A DNA stretch of 64,000 nt from Fen-1058 sp964398185. Its GTDB lineage: Bacteria > Chloroflexota > Anaerolineae > Fen-1058. Position numbers and translations under genes: made by a program. The stretch covers positions 1 through 64,000 of the forward strand of contig CAYNML010000003.1 of NCBI GenBank assembly GCA_964398185.1, in the 5' to 3' direction. The notes beneath the pieces were generated by a model that saw nothing but the letters and a program-made list of their open reading frames with translations, was not told where the DNA came from and ran no database searches. Each line of letters starts with the position of its first letter. Position 1 is the stretch's first letter. This document shows positions 1-7,625 of this stretch, piece by piece.

Positions 1-566
1 GTGGGGATGCCCAGCGGCTCGCCGCGATGTTCGTACAGGTATTCGATGTGATCGAAGTAGTTGCGGATCGCTTCGCCGATGGGCACCATGTCGCGCGAGA
101 TGCGCCGCTGGCTGACGCCGAACAATGCCTGCTCCGCGGAATCGATGGTTTTGTCGATGTCGTCCGCTTCGTCGTAGGCCAACTGCGCGATGTCACTGGC
201 CGCGCTCAGCAAGCGGCGCCGTAAAGCCGCGCGCTCGACGATACGCCCGTAGCCTTCCGCGTGGATGGCGGTGGGCACGATGTTGATCAGATGCGAGATG
301 TAGGCCGGGCCGCCCAGCTCGTCGAGCTGGTTGCGCGCGCCGAGCTCGCGCGTGAGGGTGACAAAATCGATCGGTTCGCGGCGCTCGTGCAGGGCGAGGC
401 AGGCCGACCACACCCATTGATTCTTGACGATGTAGAAATCGTCGGCTTTGAGGAACGAACTGACGCGATAGATCGCTTCGGGATCGATCAGGACCGATCC
501 CAGCACGGCTTCTTCCGCTTCGATGGAGTGCGGCGGCATGCGATCGATGAGTGAACCGGTGGTCAT
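1..566 (-). CDS. dnaB: Replicative DNA helicase DnaB, N-terminal part (cut by window edge)
   Basis: Hexameric helicase that unwinds DNA at the replication fork. Reading the minus strand from an ATG at 566 gives 188 residues, open to the window edge. The start, MTTGSLIDRMPPHSIEAEEA, followed by VLGSVLIDPEAI and later ELGGPAYISHLI, matches the helical N-terminal domain that binds primase. A linker begins near the edge (ISRDMVPIGEAI), so the RecA-like ATPase domain lies outside the window and cannot be checked. The gene follows the bifunctional nuclease gene on the same strand after a 100-base gap that holds a hairpin. The identification is secure for the domain seen. Confidence 0.93.
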   Translation of the reverse strand, partial: MTTGSLIDRMPPHSIEAEEAVLGSVLIDPEAIYRVSSFLKADDFYIVKNQWVWSACLALHERREPIDFVTLTRELGARNQLDELGGPAYISHLINIVPTAIHAEGYGRIVERAALRRRLLSAASDIAQLAYDEADDIDKTIDSAEQALFGVSQRRISRDMVPIGEAIRNYFDHIEYLYEHRGEPLGIP

Positions 567-581
567 GGACAACCTCAGCGA

Positions 582-618
582 AGAATAACCCCCGCCATTC
601 TATCACGAATGGCGGGGG
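582..618 (-). terminator. Hairpin terminator after the bifunctional nuclease gene
   Basis: A perfect 12-bp inverted repeat (589-600 with 607-618, loop TATCAC) lies between the nuclease stop and the dnaB start. On the minus strand it is followed by the T-rich TTATTCTT. It probably ends the nuclease transcript and leaves little room for a separate dnaB promoter. Confidence 0.6.
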
Positions 619-666
619 CAGTGTACACGATGGGGACTGGGAGAACGATCGGGCGGAGACAGCCGT

Positions 667-1167
667 TTACTTTTCCTCGCCAAAATCATCCAGGTTCAAG
701 CCGTCGATCAAATCCTTGAAGGGCGAGCTCTTGAGCTTGTCGTCGCTGACGCCTTCACTCAGGTCCTCTTCCGGCGTGATGGCCGCTTTCTCCATCACGG
801 ATTCGTTGACGTAGATGGGCACTTTGGCGCGCACCGCCAGCGCCAGCGCGTCGCTGGGCCGCGAATCGACTTCCATGCGGCGGCCGTTCACGTCGAGGAC
901 GATCTGCGCGTAGAAGACTTCGTTGTGCAGATCGTTGATGAAGACCGATTTGATCTTGCCGCCCAGCTGGCCGATGACGGACTTGAGCAAATCGTGGGTG
1001 AAGGGGCGGGCCACTTCGACGCCCTGCAATTCGATCGTGATAGCGTCGGCTTCACAGGCTCCAATCCAGATGGGCAGGTAGCGATCGGATTCGGCGTCCT
1101 TCAGAATCACGACGCGGTGCTGCGACATCAAACTGACACGAATGCTGTCAATGGTGACTTCTATCAT
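667..1167 (-). CDS. Bifunctional nuclease family protein (BFN/DUF151)
   Basis: 166-residue protein of the DUF151 family, whose plant and bacterial members have been reported to have DNase and RNase activity. Family features seen are the opening MIEVTIDSIRVSLM, the run LPIWIGACEADAI, and the core SRPSDALALAVRAKVPIYV near residues 100-120. An acidic tail ends in DDFGEEK. The ATG at 1167 is preferred to an upstream start because the family begins with this strand. It is cytoplasmic, with no signal peptide. An extended -10 box (TGGTATAAT, minus strand) lies 45 bases upstream. Its physiological substrate is unknown. Confidence 0.85.
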   Translation of the reverse strand: MIEVTIDSIRVSLMSQHRVVILKDAESDRYLPIWIGACEADAITIELQGVEVARPFTHDLLKSVIGQLGGKIKSVFINDLHNEVFYAQIVLDVNGRRMEVDSRPSDALALAVRAKVPIYVNESVMEKAAITPEEDLSEGVSDDKLKSSPFKDLIDGLNLDDFGEEK

Positions 1168-1211
1168 ACCCCAACGCCTCCCCCACTCATTCCCAGCCGC
1201 ATGGTGCAAGC

Positions 1212-1220
1212 ATTATACCA
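1212..1220 (-). promoter_or_regulatory. Extended -10 promoter of the bifunctional nuclease gene
   Basis: On the minus strand the sequence reads TGGTATAAT, a perfect -10 hexamer with a TGN extension and no good -35 at 17 bases. It lies 45 bases before the ATG at 1167 and is divergent from the similar box at 1293-1301. Confidence 0.6.
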
Positions 1221-1292
1221 CACGCCTTGCACTGCTTCCACGCCTGAAACAGGGCATACGCGCTTCAAATCTACAACAAACCATCGCGCGCA

Positions 1293-1301
1293 TGGTATAA
1301 T
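1293..1301 (+). promoter_or_regulatory. Extended -10 promoter of the 1338 membrane protein
   Basis: TGGTATAAT on the plus strand, 36 bases before the ATG at 1338. It is the same nonamer as on the opposite strand at 1212-1220. A -35 element is not recognisable. Confidence 0.6.
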
Positions 1302-1337
1302 CCGCGCTAGTTTCGGCTCTAACCAAATTTCCACAGA

Positions 1338-2171
1338 ATGATACACGAGGCAAGGCACGTGGCAACAGGATTGATGCAATTGGGAAATTGGCTGTTCCTG
1401 GCTGCGGCGTTGCTGTTTGTCGTGTCGATCTTTAATGTGCTGCGCGCCGCGCGTCAATTGAGCGGGGCGGCCTATTACGCTGTCCGCCAGGATGCGCTGC
1501 GTCGAACGCGGCGCTGGGCTTTCCTGGCCACGGTCTCGCTGCTGGCCTCGTTCGGCCTGATCCTCTATCTGTCCTCAGCGCCGCCGCCCGCCGCGGTCGC
1601 CACGATTCAGACGCCCACACCTGTCGTCGTCGACGTGCCCAGTCGCATGCTGCCCACGGCCACCTTTACGCCCAGCCCGACCGAGCCGCCCACATGGACA
1701 CCCATTCCAGTTGTGACGGCCACGCCTGCGCCGCCGCCCAGCGCCACACTGCCGTCCAATGTGCCGGACATCCTGCAGACACCCGTTGCCGGAGCCGTGA
1801 CAGTGTTGCCCAGTGCGCGGTTGACTTTCACCACGCTGGCCTCTCTCGTTGACGGCAAGGGCACACCTACGGATCCCGGTCTGGCTTTTCCTAACGGCAC
1901 GCGCCGCGTGCGCCTGTTCTTCCAGGCGGCCGGCGTGAACAATAATGCGGTGTGGAGTGTGTTGTGCTACAAAGGAAATCAGCTGGTGGACAGCGTTGTG
2001 GATTTATGGGAATGGGGTCAGCGGACACAGACCGCGCGCGCTTTCTGCGCCATCGACGGTTCGCCGGGGAATTACACTGTGAGCGCTTACTTGGGCCCCA
2101 ACAAGCAGTTCGAAGTAGCCTTCGAAATTTTGACGCCAACGTCCACACCCGTGCCGCCCGCCACGCCGTAA
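1338..2171 (+). CDS. Membrane-anchored protein with Thr/Pro linker and extracytoplasmic domain
   Basis: 277 residues of unknown function. Two hydrophobic helices (about 16-36 and 60-80) flank a basic loop with LRAARQLS and LRRTRRWA. A Thr/Pro/Ala-rich linker (about 85-145) then leads to a C-terminal domain of about 110 residues with RRVRLFFQAAGV, WSVLCYKGNQLV and GSPGNYTVSAYLGPN, which looks like a beta-sandwich. It ends in another short Thr/Pro tail. The N-terminus probably sits in the membrane with the C-terminal domain outside. It converges with the histidine kinase gene, with a 50-base gap. I do not recognise a named family. Confidence 0.7.
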   Translation: MIHEARHVATGLMQLGNWLFLAAALLFVVSIFNVLRAARQLSGAAYYAVRQDALRRTRRWAFLATVSLLASFGLILYLSSAPPPAAVATIQTPTPVVVDVPSRMLPTATFTPSPTEPPTWTPIPVVTATPAPPPSATLPSNVPDILQTPVAGAVTVLPSARLTFTTLASLVDGKGTPTDPGLAFPNGTRRVRLFFQAAGVNNNAVWSVLCYKGNQLVDSVVDLWEWGQRTQTARAFCAIDGSPGNYTVSAYLGPNKQFEVAFEILTPTSTPVPPATP

Positions 2172-2221
2172 CGCTACTCGGCAAGGGTGGCAGCCGGCCT
2201 GGGTTGGCTTTGCGCCGACCC

Positions 2222-3661
2222 CTACTTCGCCATCGGCAGCCACACCGTCATGGTGGTGCCATGCCCCGCTGTGCTTTGAATTTCGATGCGGCCTTGATGT
2301 GCCTGCGCAATCCAGTAAGCGATTGATAACCCCAAGCCGGTGCCGCTGCCCGATCGACCATTGCCGCCCGCCGCAGCCGTGCGCGTGCGGGACTTCTCCA
2401 CCCGATAGAACCGCTCGAAAATCAAGGGCACGCCGTTAGGTCCGAGCTGTAAGTGCTCCGGCGGAATGCCCGGGCCGGTGTCGCTTACGTCTAACCGCGC
2501 CGATCCGTTTTCGCGTGCCACGCGCAGCTGCACTTCGCCGCCGCTGGGCGTGTACTTGATGGCGTTATCGATCAGGTTCAAGAGCAACTGCCGCAAGCGA
2601 TCGGGGTCGCCGTCCACGCACAGCGGCTCACGCGCTTCCGATGAGAGCGAGACCTGCACCCCGCCGGAGATCACCTGCACCTGCCGCACCACTTCACCCG
2701 CCAGCTGATCGATTGCGACCGGTTCACGGCGCAGCGGCAGCCCGGCGTCGGCCTGCGCCAGCAGCAGCAGATCCCCGACGAGCCGGATCATCCGATCGGT
2801 TTCACTGCGGATCGCCTCGAGCGAGGCTTTATCCGCACCGCCCATGCGCTGCAGCAGATCAACATTACCGCGAATGGTCGTCAGCGGCGTGCGGAGCTCG
2901 TGCGAGATGTCGGCCGTGAAGCGCTGCTGCGCCTTGAACATGCCCTCCAGGCGATCGAGCATGACGTTGAAGGTCTCGGTCAGGCGGCCCACTTCATCGG
3001 GCGGGCCGGGCTTGGTGATGCGGCGCTGCAAATCGCCGCCGCCCGCAATTTCCGACGCGGTTTGCGTAATGCGATCGATCGGCGCCAATGCCTTGCGCGC
3101 CAGGAACGCGCCCACGAAGGCCGCGGCCAGCACCCCGATGGCTCCGCCCAGCGCCATCAGCGTGCCCAACTGCCGCAGTGATTGCTGCACGTCGTGCAGC
3201 GGTGCGGCAATCTGCAGAAAGCCTACGCGCTGATAACCTTGATCCGTCGTCACGTCGATCGGCACCGTCAGCACCCGCACTTCGGCGTCGTCAATCGCCA
3301 CATCCTCCACAATCGTCTGGCCGACGGTGACCCGTGCAAGCGCCGGCGCATCAAAGGGCTGCGCAAATGTGCCCAGGTTTTGCGATTTCTGCACTACCTG
3401 GTGGGCGGCATCGAGGACCACCACCCCCACGCCGGGTGCGCGGAACATATCGAGATCCGGCGGGACATCCACCTGCAAGATGTTGGAGAAAGTGCGCACG
3501 CGGCTGGCGCCCAGGATTTGATCGGCGGTGGAGCTGAGCTGCGCGTCGATGCTGGCGTGCACATTGCGCACCAGCAGCGCGTAAATACCGCCGCCCAGCA
3601 CGATCAGCATGACGGCCAGCACGGCGGAGTACCACAGCGTTAAGCGGAGACGAATGGACAT
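2222..3661 (-). CDS. Sensor histidine kinase (HAMP, HisKA, HATPase_c)
   Basis: 479-residue transmembrane sensor that autophosphorylates and passes phosphate to a response regulator, most likely the one encoded just upstream. Order: TM1 (about 8-30), an extracytoplasmic sensing region, TM2 (about 165-190, ending LARKALAPIDRI), HAMP, and the dimerisation helix with H-box SHELRTPLTTIR. The ATPase domain follows with N-box NLIDNAIKYTP, G1 DTGPGIP and G2 GSGTGLGLS. An Arg/Gly/Ala-rich insertion sits just before G2. The ATG at 3661 is chosen because MSIRLRLTLWYS is the usual start; an earlier start would read through a heptamer repeat. A terminator separates it from the regulator gene. Confidence 0.92.
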   Translation of the reverse strand: MSIRLRLTLWYSAVLAVMLIVLGGGIYALLVRNVHASIDAQLSSTADQILGASRVRTFSNILQVDVPPDLDMFRAPGVGVVVLDAAHQVVQKSQNLGTFAQPFDAPALARVTVGQTIVEDVAIDDAEVRVLTVPIDVTTDQGYQRVGFLQIAAPLHDVQQSLRQLGTLMALGGAIGVLAAAFVGAFLARKALAPIDRITQTASEIAGGGDLQRRITKPGPPDEVGRLTETFNVMLDRLEGMFKAQQRFTADISHELRTPLTTIRGNVDLLQRMGGADKASLEAIRSETDRMIRLVGDLLLLAQADAGLPLRREPVAIDQLAGEVVRQVQVISGGVQVSLSSEAREPLCVDGDPDRLRQLLLNLIDNAIKYTPSGGEVQLRVARENGSARLDVSDTGPGIPPEHLQLGPNGVPLIFERFYRVEKSRTRTAAAGGNGRSGSGTGLGLSIAYWIAQAHQGRIEIQSTAGHGTTMTVWLPMAK

Positions 3662-3669
3662 AGGGTTCC

Positions 3670-3704
3670 AGTGAACAATGAACAATGATCAATGAACAAT
3701 GATC
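3670..3704. repeat. Heptamer array, five units (AATGAWC family)
   Basis: Five consecutive 7-bp units of the type AATGAAC or AATGATC, in perfect register, end 8 bases before the histidine kinase start codon on the minus strand. The same family occurs as a two-armed array at 31331-31420 and in the other orientation at 55246-55273. Confidence 0.85.
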
Positions 3705-3770
3705 TTTCCCAATATTGCCGCAAGTTGGTTAAGAGCGGATGAGATGGGCATGAGAGTCTTGACGGGCTAC

Positions 3771-3805
3771 AAAAAACGTCCTGCCGGAAATGGTCCGGCA
3801 GGACG
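3771..3805 (-). terminator. Intrinsic terminator between response regulator and kinase genes
   Basis: A perfect 11-bp stem (3777-3787 with 3795-3805, 7-base loop) is followed on the minus strand by six T residues (3776 to 3771). It lies directly after the response regulator stop at 3832, so read-through or a separate promoter would be needed for the kinase. Confidence 0.9.
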
Positions 3806-3831
3806 TGAAGCGAATCGCGTGCCAGGGGGCG

Positions 3832-4515
3832 TTATTCTTCTCGCAACGCGTAGCCGTAACCGCGCACCGTCTGCAACAGGCGCGGCTCGTTGCCCGATTC
3901 CAATTTCTGCCGCAAGTAACGGACGTACACTTCGATGATGTTGCTCTCGCCGCCGAAATCGTAGCCCCAGATGCGATCATAGATCGTCTCGCGCGTCAGC
4001 ACCTGGCGCGGGTGGCGCATGAACAATTCCAGCAGATCGAACTCCTTGGCCGTCAGATCGATCTTGCGGCTGCCGCGCCACACCTCGCGCGTGCCGGTGT
4101 TCATCACCAGATCGGCCACCTTCAGAGTCTCGCCGCTTTCATCCAGCGCCGGCTTGGCGCGGCGCAGCAGCGCGCGCACGCGGGCCACCAGCTCGTCGAA
4201 CGAGAACGGCTTCACCACGTAGTCATCCGCGCCGGCGTCCAGCCCCTGAACCCGATCGGCGATCGCATCCTTGGCGGTCAGCATCAACACCGGCGTGCTG
4301 CCAGCGGCGCGGATACGCTTGCACACTTCCAGCCCGTCCATGCCCGGCAGCATCCAATCGAGAATGATCAGATCGGGCGGATCATCGCGCACCGCCGCCA
4401 GCCCGCTCGCGCCGTCGTAGGCTACGTTGACCTTGTAGCCTTCAAATGTCAGGCCGCGATACAACGTACCGGAAATACCTTCGTCGTCTTCGATAACTAA
4501 GATCTTGTCAGTCAT
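3832..4515 (-). CDS. OmpR/PhoB-family response regulator
   Basis: 227 residues. The receiver domain has the acidic pocket in VIEDDEG, the phospho-acceptor Asp in LIILDWMLPGMDG, the Thr of MLTAKD and the Lys of VVKPF. The C-terminal winged helix has LTAKEFDLLELFMRHP and YVRYLRQKLE. It is a DNA-binding transcription factor whose likely partner is the kinase at 2222-3661. The ATG at 4515 gives the canonical MTDKILVIEDDEG start. A TTTACG-17-TATAAT promoter (4550-4522) ends only 6 bases before this ATG, so the message may be leaderless. The NTPase gene lies just upstream on the same strand. Confidence 0.93.
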   Translation of the reverse strand: MTDKILVIEDDEGISGTLYRGLTFEGYKVNVAYDGASGLAAVRDDPPDLIILDWMLPGMDGLEVCKRIRAAGSTPVLMLTAKDAIADRVQGLDAGADDYVVKPFSFDELVARVRALLRRAKPALDESGETLKVADLVMNTGTREVWRGSRKIDLTAKEFDLLELFMRHPRQVLTRETIYDRIWGYDFGGESNIIEVYVRYLRQKLESGNEPRLLQTVRGYGYALREE

Positions 4516-4521
4516 GGCTCT

Positions 4522-4550
4522 ATTATAGAACGACTCGCGCAAAACGTAAA
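4522..4550 (-). promoter_or_regulatory. Promoter with -10 abutting the response regulator start
   Basis: Minus strand: TTTACG (4550-4545), 17-base spacer, TATAAT (4527-4522). The next 6 bases lead straight to ATG at 4515, which puts the predicted transcription start at or next to the start codon. Confidence 0.65.
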
Positions 4551-4556
4551 AACGGA

Positions 4557-5078
4557 TCAAGCCTGCTGGTGCAGCCAGCTCAGCACCTGCTCTACCATCT
4601 TCGTCCGATTGGGTTTAGTGACTTCCCAGACGGTAACATTGGGCAGCGACTTCAACGCCAGCAGCCACGGGTGATCGTCCAACATCGCCGTCGCCAATAC
4701 GATCTTGGATCCGCTGACGGCTTTCAACACGGCGCTTTGAAACGGCGACGAGAATAACTCCATCTTGCCGATTTCGTCGATGATTACGATCGGGTTGCGT
4801 TCCACCGCCGCGCGGATCGCGCCGGCCCCCAGCTGATCGATCACGTCCACCTTCACGCCATAGCGGCCCACTTGCGATCGGCTCTTGAAATCGACATGGG
4901 CGATGATGGCCGATTGTCCAGCGAGCGTGTGCAGGCGAAAGCCCTTGCGGCCGCCCGACCCCAGGATCTCCTCCGTATAGAATCCGCCAGCCCGATCGCC
5001 CAACTGCGCGACGACGGCCTTGATGATGGTGGTTTTGCCGATGCCCGGCCGCCCGGTGAGGAGGAGTGTCTGGCCCAT
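4557..5078 (-). CDS. THEP1-like nucleoside-triphosphatase
   Basis: 173-residue P-loop NTPase of the NTPase_1/THEP1 family, which hydrolyses nucleoside triphosphates in vitro; the cellular role is unclear. Walker A is GRPGIGKTT near residues 8-16. Family motifs FYTEEILGSGGRKGF and Walker B PIVIIDEIGKMELFS follow in the expected order. The length is normal for the family, which is most common in archaea and thermophiles, so transfer is possible. It lies 41 bases upstream of the response regulator gene on the same strand. An extended -10 box (TGCTATACT) lies 36 bases before its ATG. Confidence 0.87.
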   Translation of the reverse strand: MGQTLLLTGRPGIGKTTIIKAVVAQLGDRAGGFYTEEILGSGGRKGFRLHTLAGQSAIIAHVDFKSRSQVGRYGVKVDVIDQLGAGAIRAAVERNPIVIIDEIGKMELFSSPFQSAVLKAVSGSKIVLATAMLDDHPWLLALKSLPNVTVWEVTKPNRTKMVEQVLSWLHQQA

Positions 5079-5114
5079 GTGCTACTGCCGATCAAGATCG
5101 TGTGCGGCTGACTC

Positions 5115-5123
5115 AGTATAGCA
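5115..5123 (-). promoter_or_regulatory. Extended -10 promoter of the THEP1-like gene
   Basis: The minus strand reads TGCTATACT, a TGN-extended -10 box 36 bases before the ATG at 5078. No clear -35 is visible. Confidence 0.5.
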
Positions 5124-5217
5124 CACTTGACTCGTGTCGGCCCTTTCTCATTTTGCTGTAATTGGGTGTATACTCAATCCGCCGTTCAGATTACTCTCTT
5201 CATAAGGAGATGACAGT

Positions 5218-6111
5218 ATGGACCTTCGACTGCCGACCCCGCATGCTTACATTGTCAACCCGACCCTGCCGCGTGATGGCGCTCAACAACAAGCCGTCGA
5301 TAAACGCCTCAGCATTGTCGGCGGCGGCCTGAGCGGGCTGCTCTCGCGCCCCAAGCCGGAAGAGGTGGATCTGGCCTATTCCGAGTTTCGTTATGAAGCC
5401 TTCTGGCACGTGGTCGCCACGGTGCGCTACGTGTTTGAGCGCAATAAGTCGTTCAGCGTTCCGGTGGCCGGGGCGGAAGTTCGCAAGGTCACCATTCTGG
5501 GCCAGGAATTTGAGGTGGTTACGCCACAGCCGGCGCAGCCGCAGCAATCATCGCCCGCCGGTTTCTTGCAGCAAATCGGCCAGCAGATCGGCATCGCGGG
5601 CAACGTGGTGCGGACCTTCAGCGTGCCGGGCGTGGAGTACTGTGTGGACGAGAGTCGACAGGAACGCTTTTTGGAGACTGTGACCGGCCAGGCCGTGCAA
5701 AATGGGGCGGACTATGTGAAGAAAGACAAGACCGAGTTGACAGACCTGTCGGTCTTGACGGCCGAAGGTGCGCTGGTGGCGACTCCGCAGATGACGGCCT
5801 CCAAAGTGCTGCGCACTCTGCTCGCCACGATGGTCAAACAAATTCAGGCCGACAACATTCTGGAAGAAGCCACGACTATCGAAACGTGCGATCTGTACTT
5901 CCGGCCGGTCTATGCATTTGAGTTGGCGTGGCGACCCAAGAATAAGACGGCCATCGCTGAATTTGACGGCGTGACCGGTGCGATGATTACGGGCAAGGTC
6001 ATGCGCACGGGTGGAACCATGCTGGCGCCGGAGGCGTTGTTTGACATCAACGCCGATAACATCGCTTCATTATTTCCCTCGACGGTGAGCAATGTGCAGC
6101 TAGTTAGCTGA
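5218..6111 (+). CDS. Protein of unknown function
   Basis: 297 residues, not recognised. It has no signal peptide or long hydrophobic segment. It begins with a Pro-rich stretch, has a short Gln/Pro/Ser-rich break near residue 105, and shows a duplicated flavour: FRYEAFWHVVATVRYVFERN early and YFRPVYAFELAWRPKN late, each followed by a strand-like segment with Val/Lys-Val-Thr-Ile or Ala-Met-Ile-Thr-Gly. Two Cys residues (CVDES, ETCDLYF) are isolated. The start is well supported by an AAGGAG box 10 bases before the ATG. It is monocistronic, followed by a large cruciform and then the cold shock gene with its own promoter. Confidence 0.75.
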   Translation: MDLRLPTPHAYIVNPTLPRDGAQQQAVDKRLSIVGGGLSGLLSRPKPEEVDLAYSEFRYEAFWHVVATVRYVFERNKSFSVPVAGAEVRKVTILGQEFEVVTPQPAQPQQSSPAGFLQQIGQQIGIAGNVVRTFSVPGVEYCVDESRQERFLETVTGQAVQNGADYVKKDKTELTDLSVLTAEGALVATPQMTASKVLRTLLATMVKQIQADNILEEATTIETCDLYFRPVYAFELAWRPKNKTAIAEFDGVTGAMITGKVMRTGGTMLAPEALFDINADNIASLFPSTVSNVQLVS

Positions 6112-6118
6112 AAGACAT

Positions 6119-6162
6119 GGTTTGATTCAATCCTGTGCAATTTTGCACACTCGAATCAAACC
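6119..6162. terminator. Nested palindrome between the 5218 gene and csp
   Basis: A 10-bp outer stem (6119-6128 with 6153-6162) encloses an inner 7-bp stem with a 2-base loop (6134-6140 with 6143-6149). It follows the stop at 6111 by 7 bases and ends 6 bases before the csp -35 box. No T tract follows, so it may be a factor-dependent terminator or a protein-binding site. Confidence 0.5.
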
Positions 6163-6168
6163 AAAAAG

Positions 6169-6197
6169 TTGACAGGACTGGGGGGCGGTGGTAACAT
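6169..6197 (+). promoter_or_regulatory. Strong sigma-70 promoter of the cold shock gene
   Basis: Consensus TTGACA (6169-6174), exactly 17 bases, TAACAT (6192-6197). The predicted transcript has a leader of about 115 bases, typical for cold shock genes whose leaders sense temperature. Confidence 0.8.
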
Positions 6198-6318
6198 CCC
6201 GCCCCGTAGGACGCGGCAGTTGTTTCAGAGCGGCGAAGGCGCGGCGCAAGACCAGCAGTCGTCGTGAAGGACGCTCTGCCCTACAGAAACTTCGTGGGGA
6301 CGAAAGGAGTCCATTTTC

Positions 6319-6528
6319 ATGAACGAACGTATCACGGGCACGGTGAAGTGGTTCAGCCGGACGAAGGGCTACGGGTTCATCACCCAACCCAACGGGCCGG
6401 ATGTATTTGTCCACTACTCGGCCATTCAAGGTGAGGGTTTCCGCAACCTTGACGAAGGCCAGCAGGTGGAATTCACCGTGCAACAAGGCCCCAAGGGCTT
6501 GCAGGCCGCCGACGTCCGACCGCTGTAA
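6319..6528 (+). CDS. Cold shock protein (CspA family)
   Basis: 69-residue single cold-shock domain, an RNA chaperone binding single-stranded nucleic acid. The RNP1-type motif KGYGFI and the RNP2-type motif VFVHYSAI are present; GTVKWFSRTKGYGFI is the canonical first two strands. Length and sequence are full. GAAAGGAG precedes the ATG. The gene has its own consensus promoter, a leader of about 115 bases and a terminator, so it is a single-gene unit. In the RNP1 region Arg-Thr replaces the more common Asn-Glu/Ala, which is within family variation. Confidence 0.95.
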   Translation: MNERITGTVKWFSRTKGYGFITQPNGPDVFVHYSAIQGEGFRNLDEGQQVEFTVQQGPKGLQAADVRPL

Positions 6529-6552
6529 AAGCAACTTCAGGCGTCAACCCAG

Positions 6553-6591
6553 ACACACCCTGATCAACACTGATTGGGGTGTGTTGTTTTT
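6553..6591 (+). terminator. Intrinsic terminator of the cold shock gene
   Basis: Stem ACACACCC (6553-6560) with GGGTGTGT (6577-6584), followed by a five-T run at 6587-6591. Confidence 0.8.
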
Positions 6592-6668
6592 CGCGCAGCG
6601 GATAGTTGCCGATTGCGTTTGTAGGCAGTACAATGATTGTGGCACTTACACTATCACGGAGCGAGATC

Positions 6669-7583
6669 ATGGAAGACGTTATCATCTTGGGATCGGGCTG
6701 CGCGGGTCTGACGGCGGCTATCTATGCGGCGCGCGCCAGCCTGAATCCATTGGTCATCACTGGCAATGAATTCGGCGGGCAAATTGCCACCACGACGGAA
6801 GTCGAGAACTATCCCGGCTTTCCGAACGGCTTGCAAGGCCCTGAACTAACCGAGCAGATGAAGCAGCAAGCTGAGCGGTTTGGGGCGCGGCTGGAATACG
6901 ATGAAGTGATCGCAGTCGATCTTAAACAGAAGCCGATCGTGCTGAAGACACACACGGCGACCTACGAAACGAAAGCGCTGATCATCGCCACGGGTGCCAG
7001 CCCGCGCAAGCTCGGCGTTCCCGGCGAGCTGGAGCTCACGGGGCGCGGCGTGAGTTACTGCGCCACCTGCGACGGCTTCTTCTTCCGTGGCAAAGAAATC
7101 ATGGTAGTGGGCGGCGGCGATAGCGCTTTGCAGGAAGGGCTGTTCCTGACCAAGTTTGGCAGCCATGTCACGGTGGTGCATCGCCGCGATCAACTGCGCG
7201 CCGGCCCGGCGCTGATCGAGAAGGCGCAGCGCAACGCGAAGATGAGTTTCCTCTGGAACAAGGTCGTGACGCACATCGACGGCGATGGCTCGCTCAAACA
7301 GGTCACGCTGCAAGACACGGTGACGGGCGAAACGCGCGAAGCGTCTGTGGACGGTTTGTTCGTCTACATTGGTCATCTGCCCAACACCGGCTTGTTCACT
7401 GGACAGCTCGAGATGGATCACGAAGGGTATCTGGTCGTCGATCACTATTTGCACACCAACGTGCCCGGCGTGTTCGCCGCCGGCGAGGCGCACGACAAGC
7501 ATTTCCGGCAGGCCATCGTCTCGGCGGGCTTCGGCTGCATGGCGGCCCTTGAAGCCGAGAAGTATCTATCGAGCCTGGAGTAG
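6669..7583 (+). CDS. trxB: Thioredoxin reductase
   Basis: 304-residue low-molecular-weight flavoprotein that reduces thioredoxin using NADPH. The FAD-binding GSGCAGLTAA (usually GSGPAG), the redox-active CATC in VSYCATCDGFFF (near residue 135), the NADPH-binding VVGGGDSALQE with HRRDQLRA, and the C-terminal FAD motif GVFAAGEAHD are all present. The last normally reads GD, so Glu replaces the usual Asp. The ATG at 6669 is preceded by GGAG and gives the standard short N-terminus. No thioredoxin gene is adjacent. A perfect terminator follows the stop. Confidence 0.94.
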   Translation: MEDVIILGSGCAGLTAAIYAARASLNPLVITGNEFGGQIATTTEVENYPGFPNGLQGPELTEQMKQQAERFGARLEYDEVIAVDLKQKPIVLKTHTATYETKALIIATGASPRKLGVPGELELTGRGVSYCATCDGFFFRGKEIMVVGGGDSALQEGLFLTKFGSHVTVVHRRDQLRAGPALIEKAQRNAKMSFLWNKVVTHIDGDGSLKQVTLQDTVTGETREASVDGLFVYIGHLPNTGLFTGQLEMDHEGYLVVDHYLHTNVPGVFAAGEAHDKHFRQAIVSAGFGCMAALEAEKYLSSLE

Positions 7584-7590
7584 GTTGCGG

Positions 7591-7621
7591 AACGGGATGG
7601 GATCGCAGCCATCCCGTTTTT
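7591..7621 (+). terminator. Intrinsic terminator of trxB, touching the next gene's start
   Basis: A 10-bp perfect stem (7591-7600 with 7609-7618, 8-base loop) is followed by T residues to 7621. The ATG of the hydrolase gene is at 7626. Confidence 0.85.
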
Positions 7622-7625
7622 GATC

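Noticed and set aside
193..606. 137-residue open frame on the minus strand at the window start
   Set aside because: It is the +1 shadow of dnaB; the true frame beginning at 566 gives a clear DnaB N-terminal domain and stays open to the window edge.
5127..5174. TTGACT and TATACT as a promoter for the 5218 gene
   Set aside because: The two hexamers are 36 bases apart, too far for one promoter. The TATACT alone may still be a -10 box.
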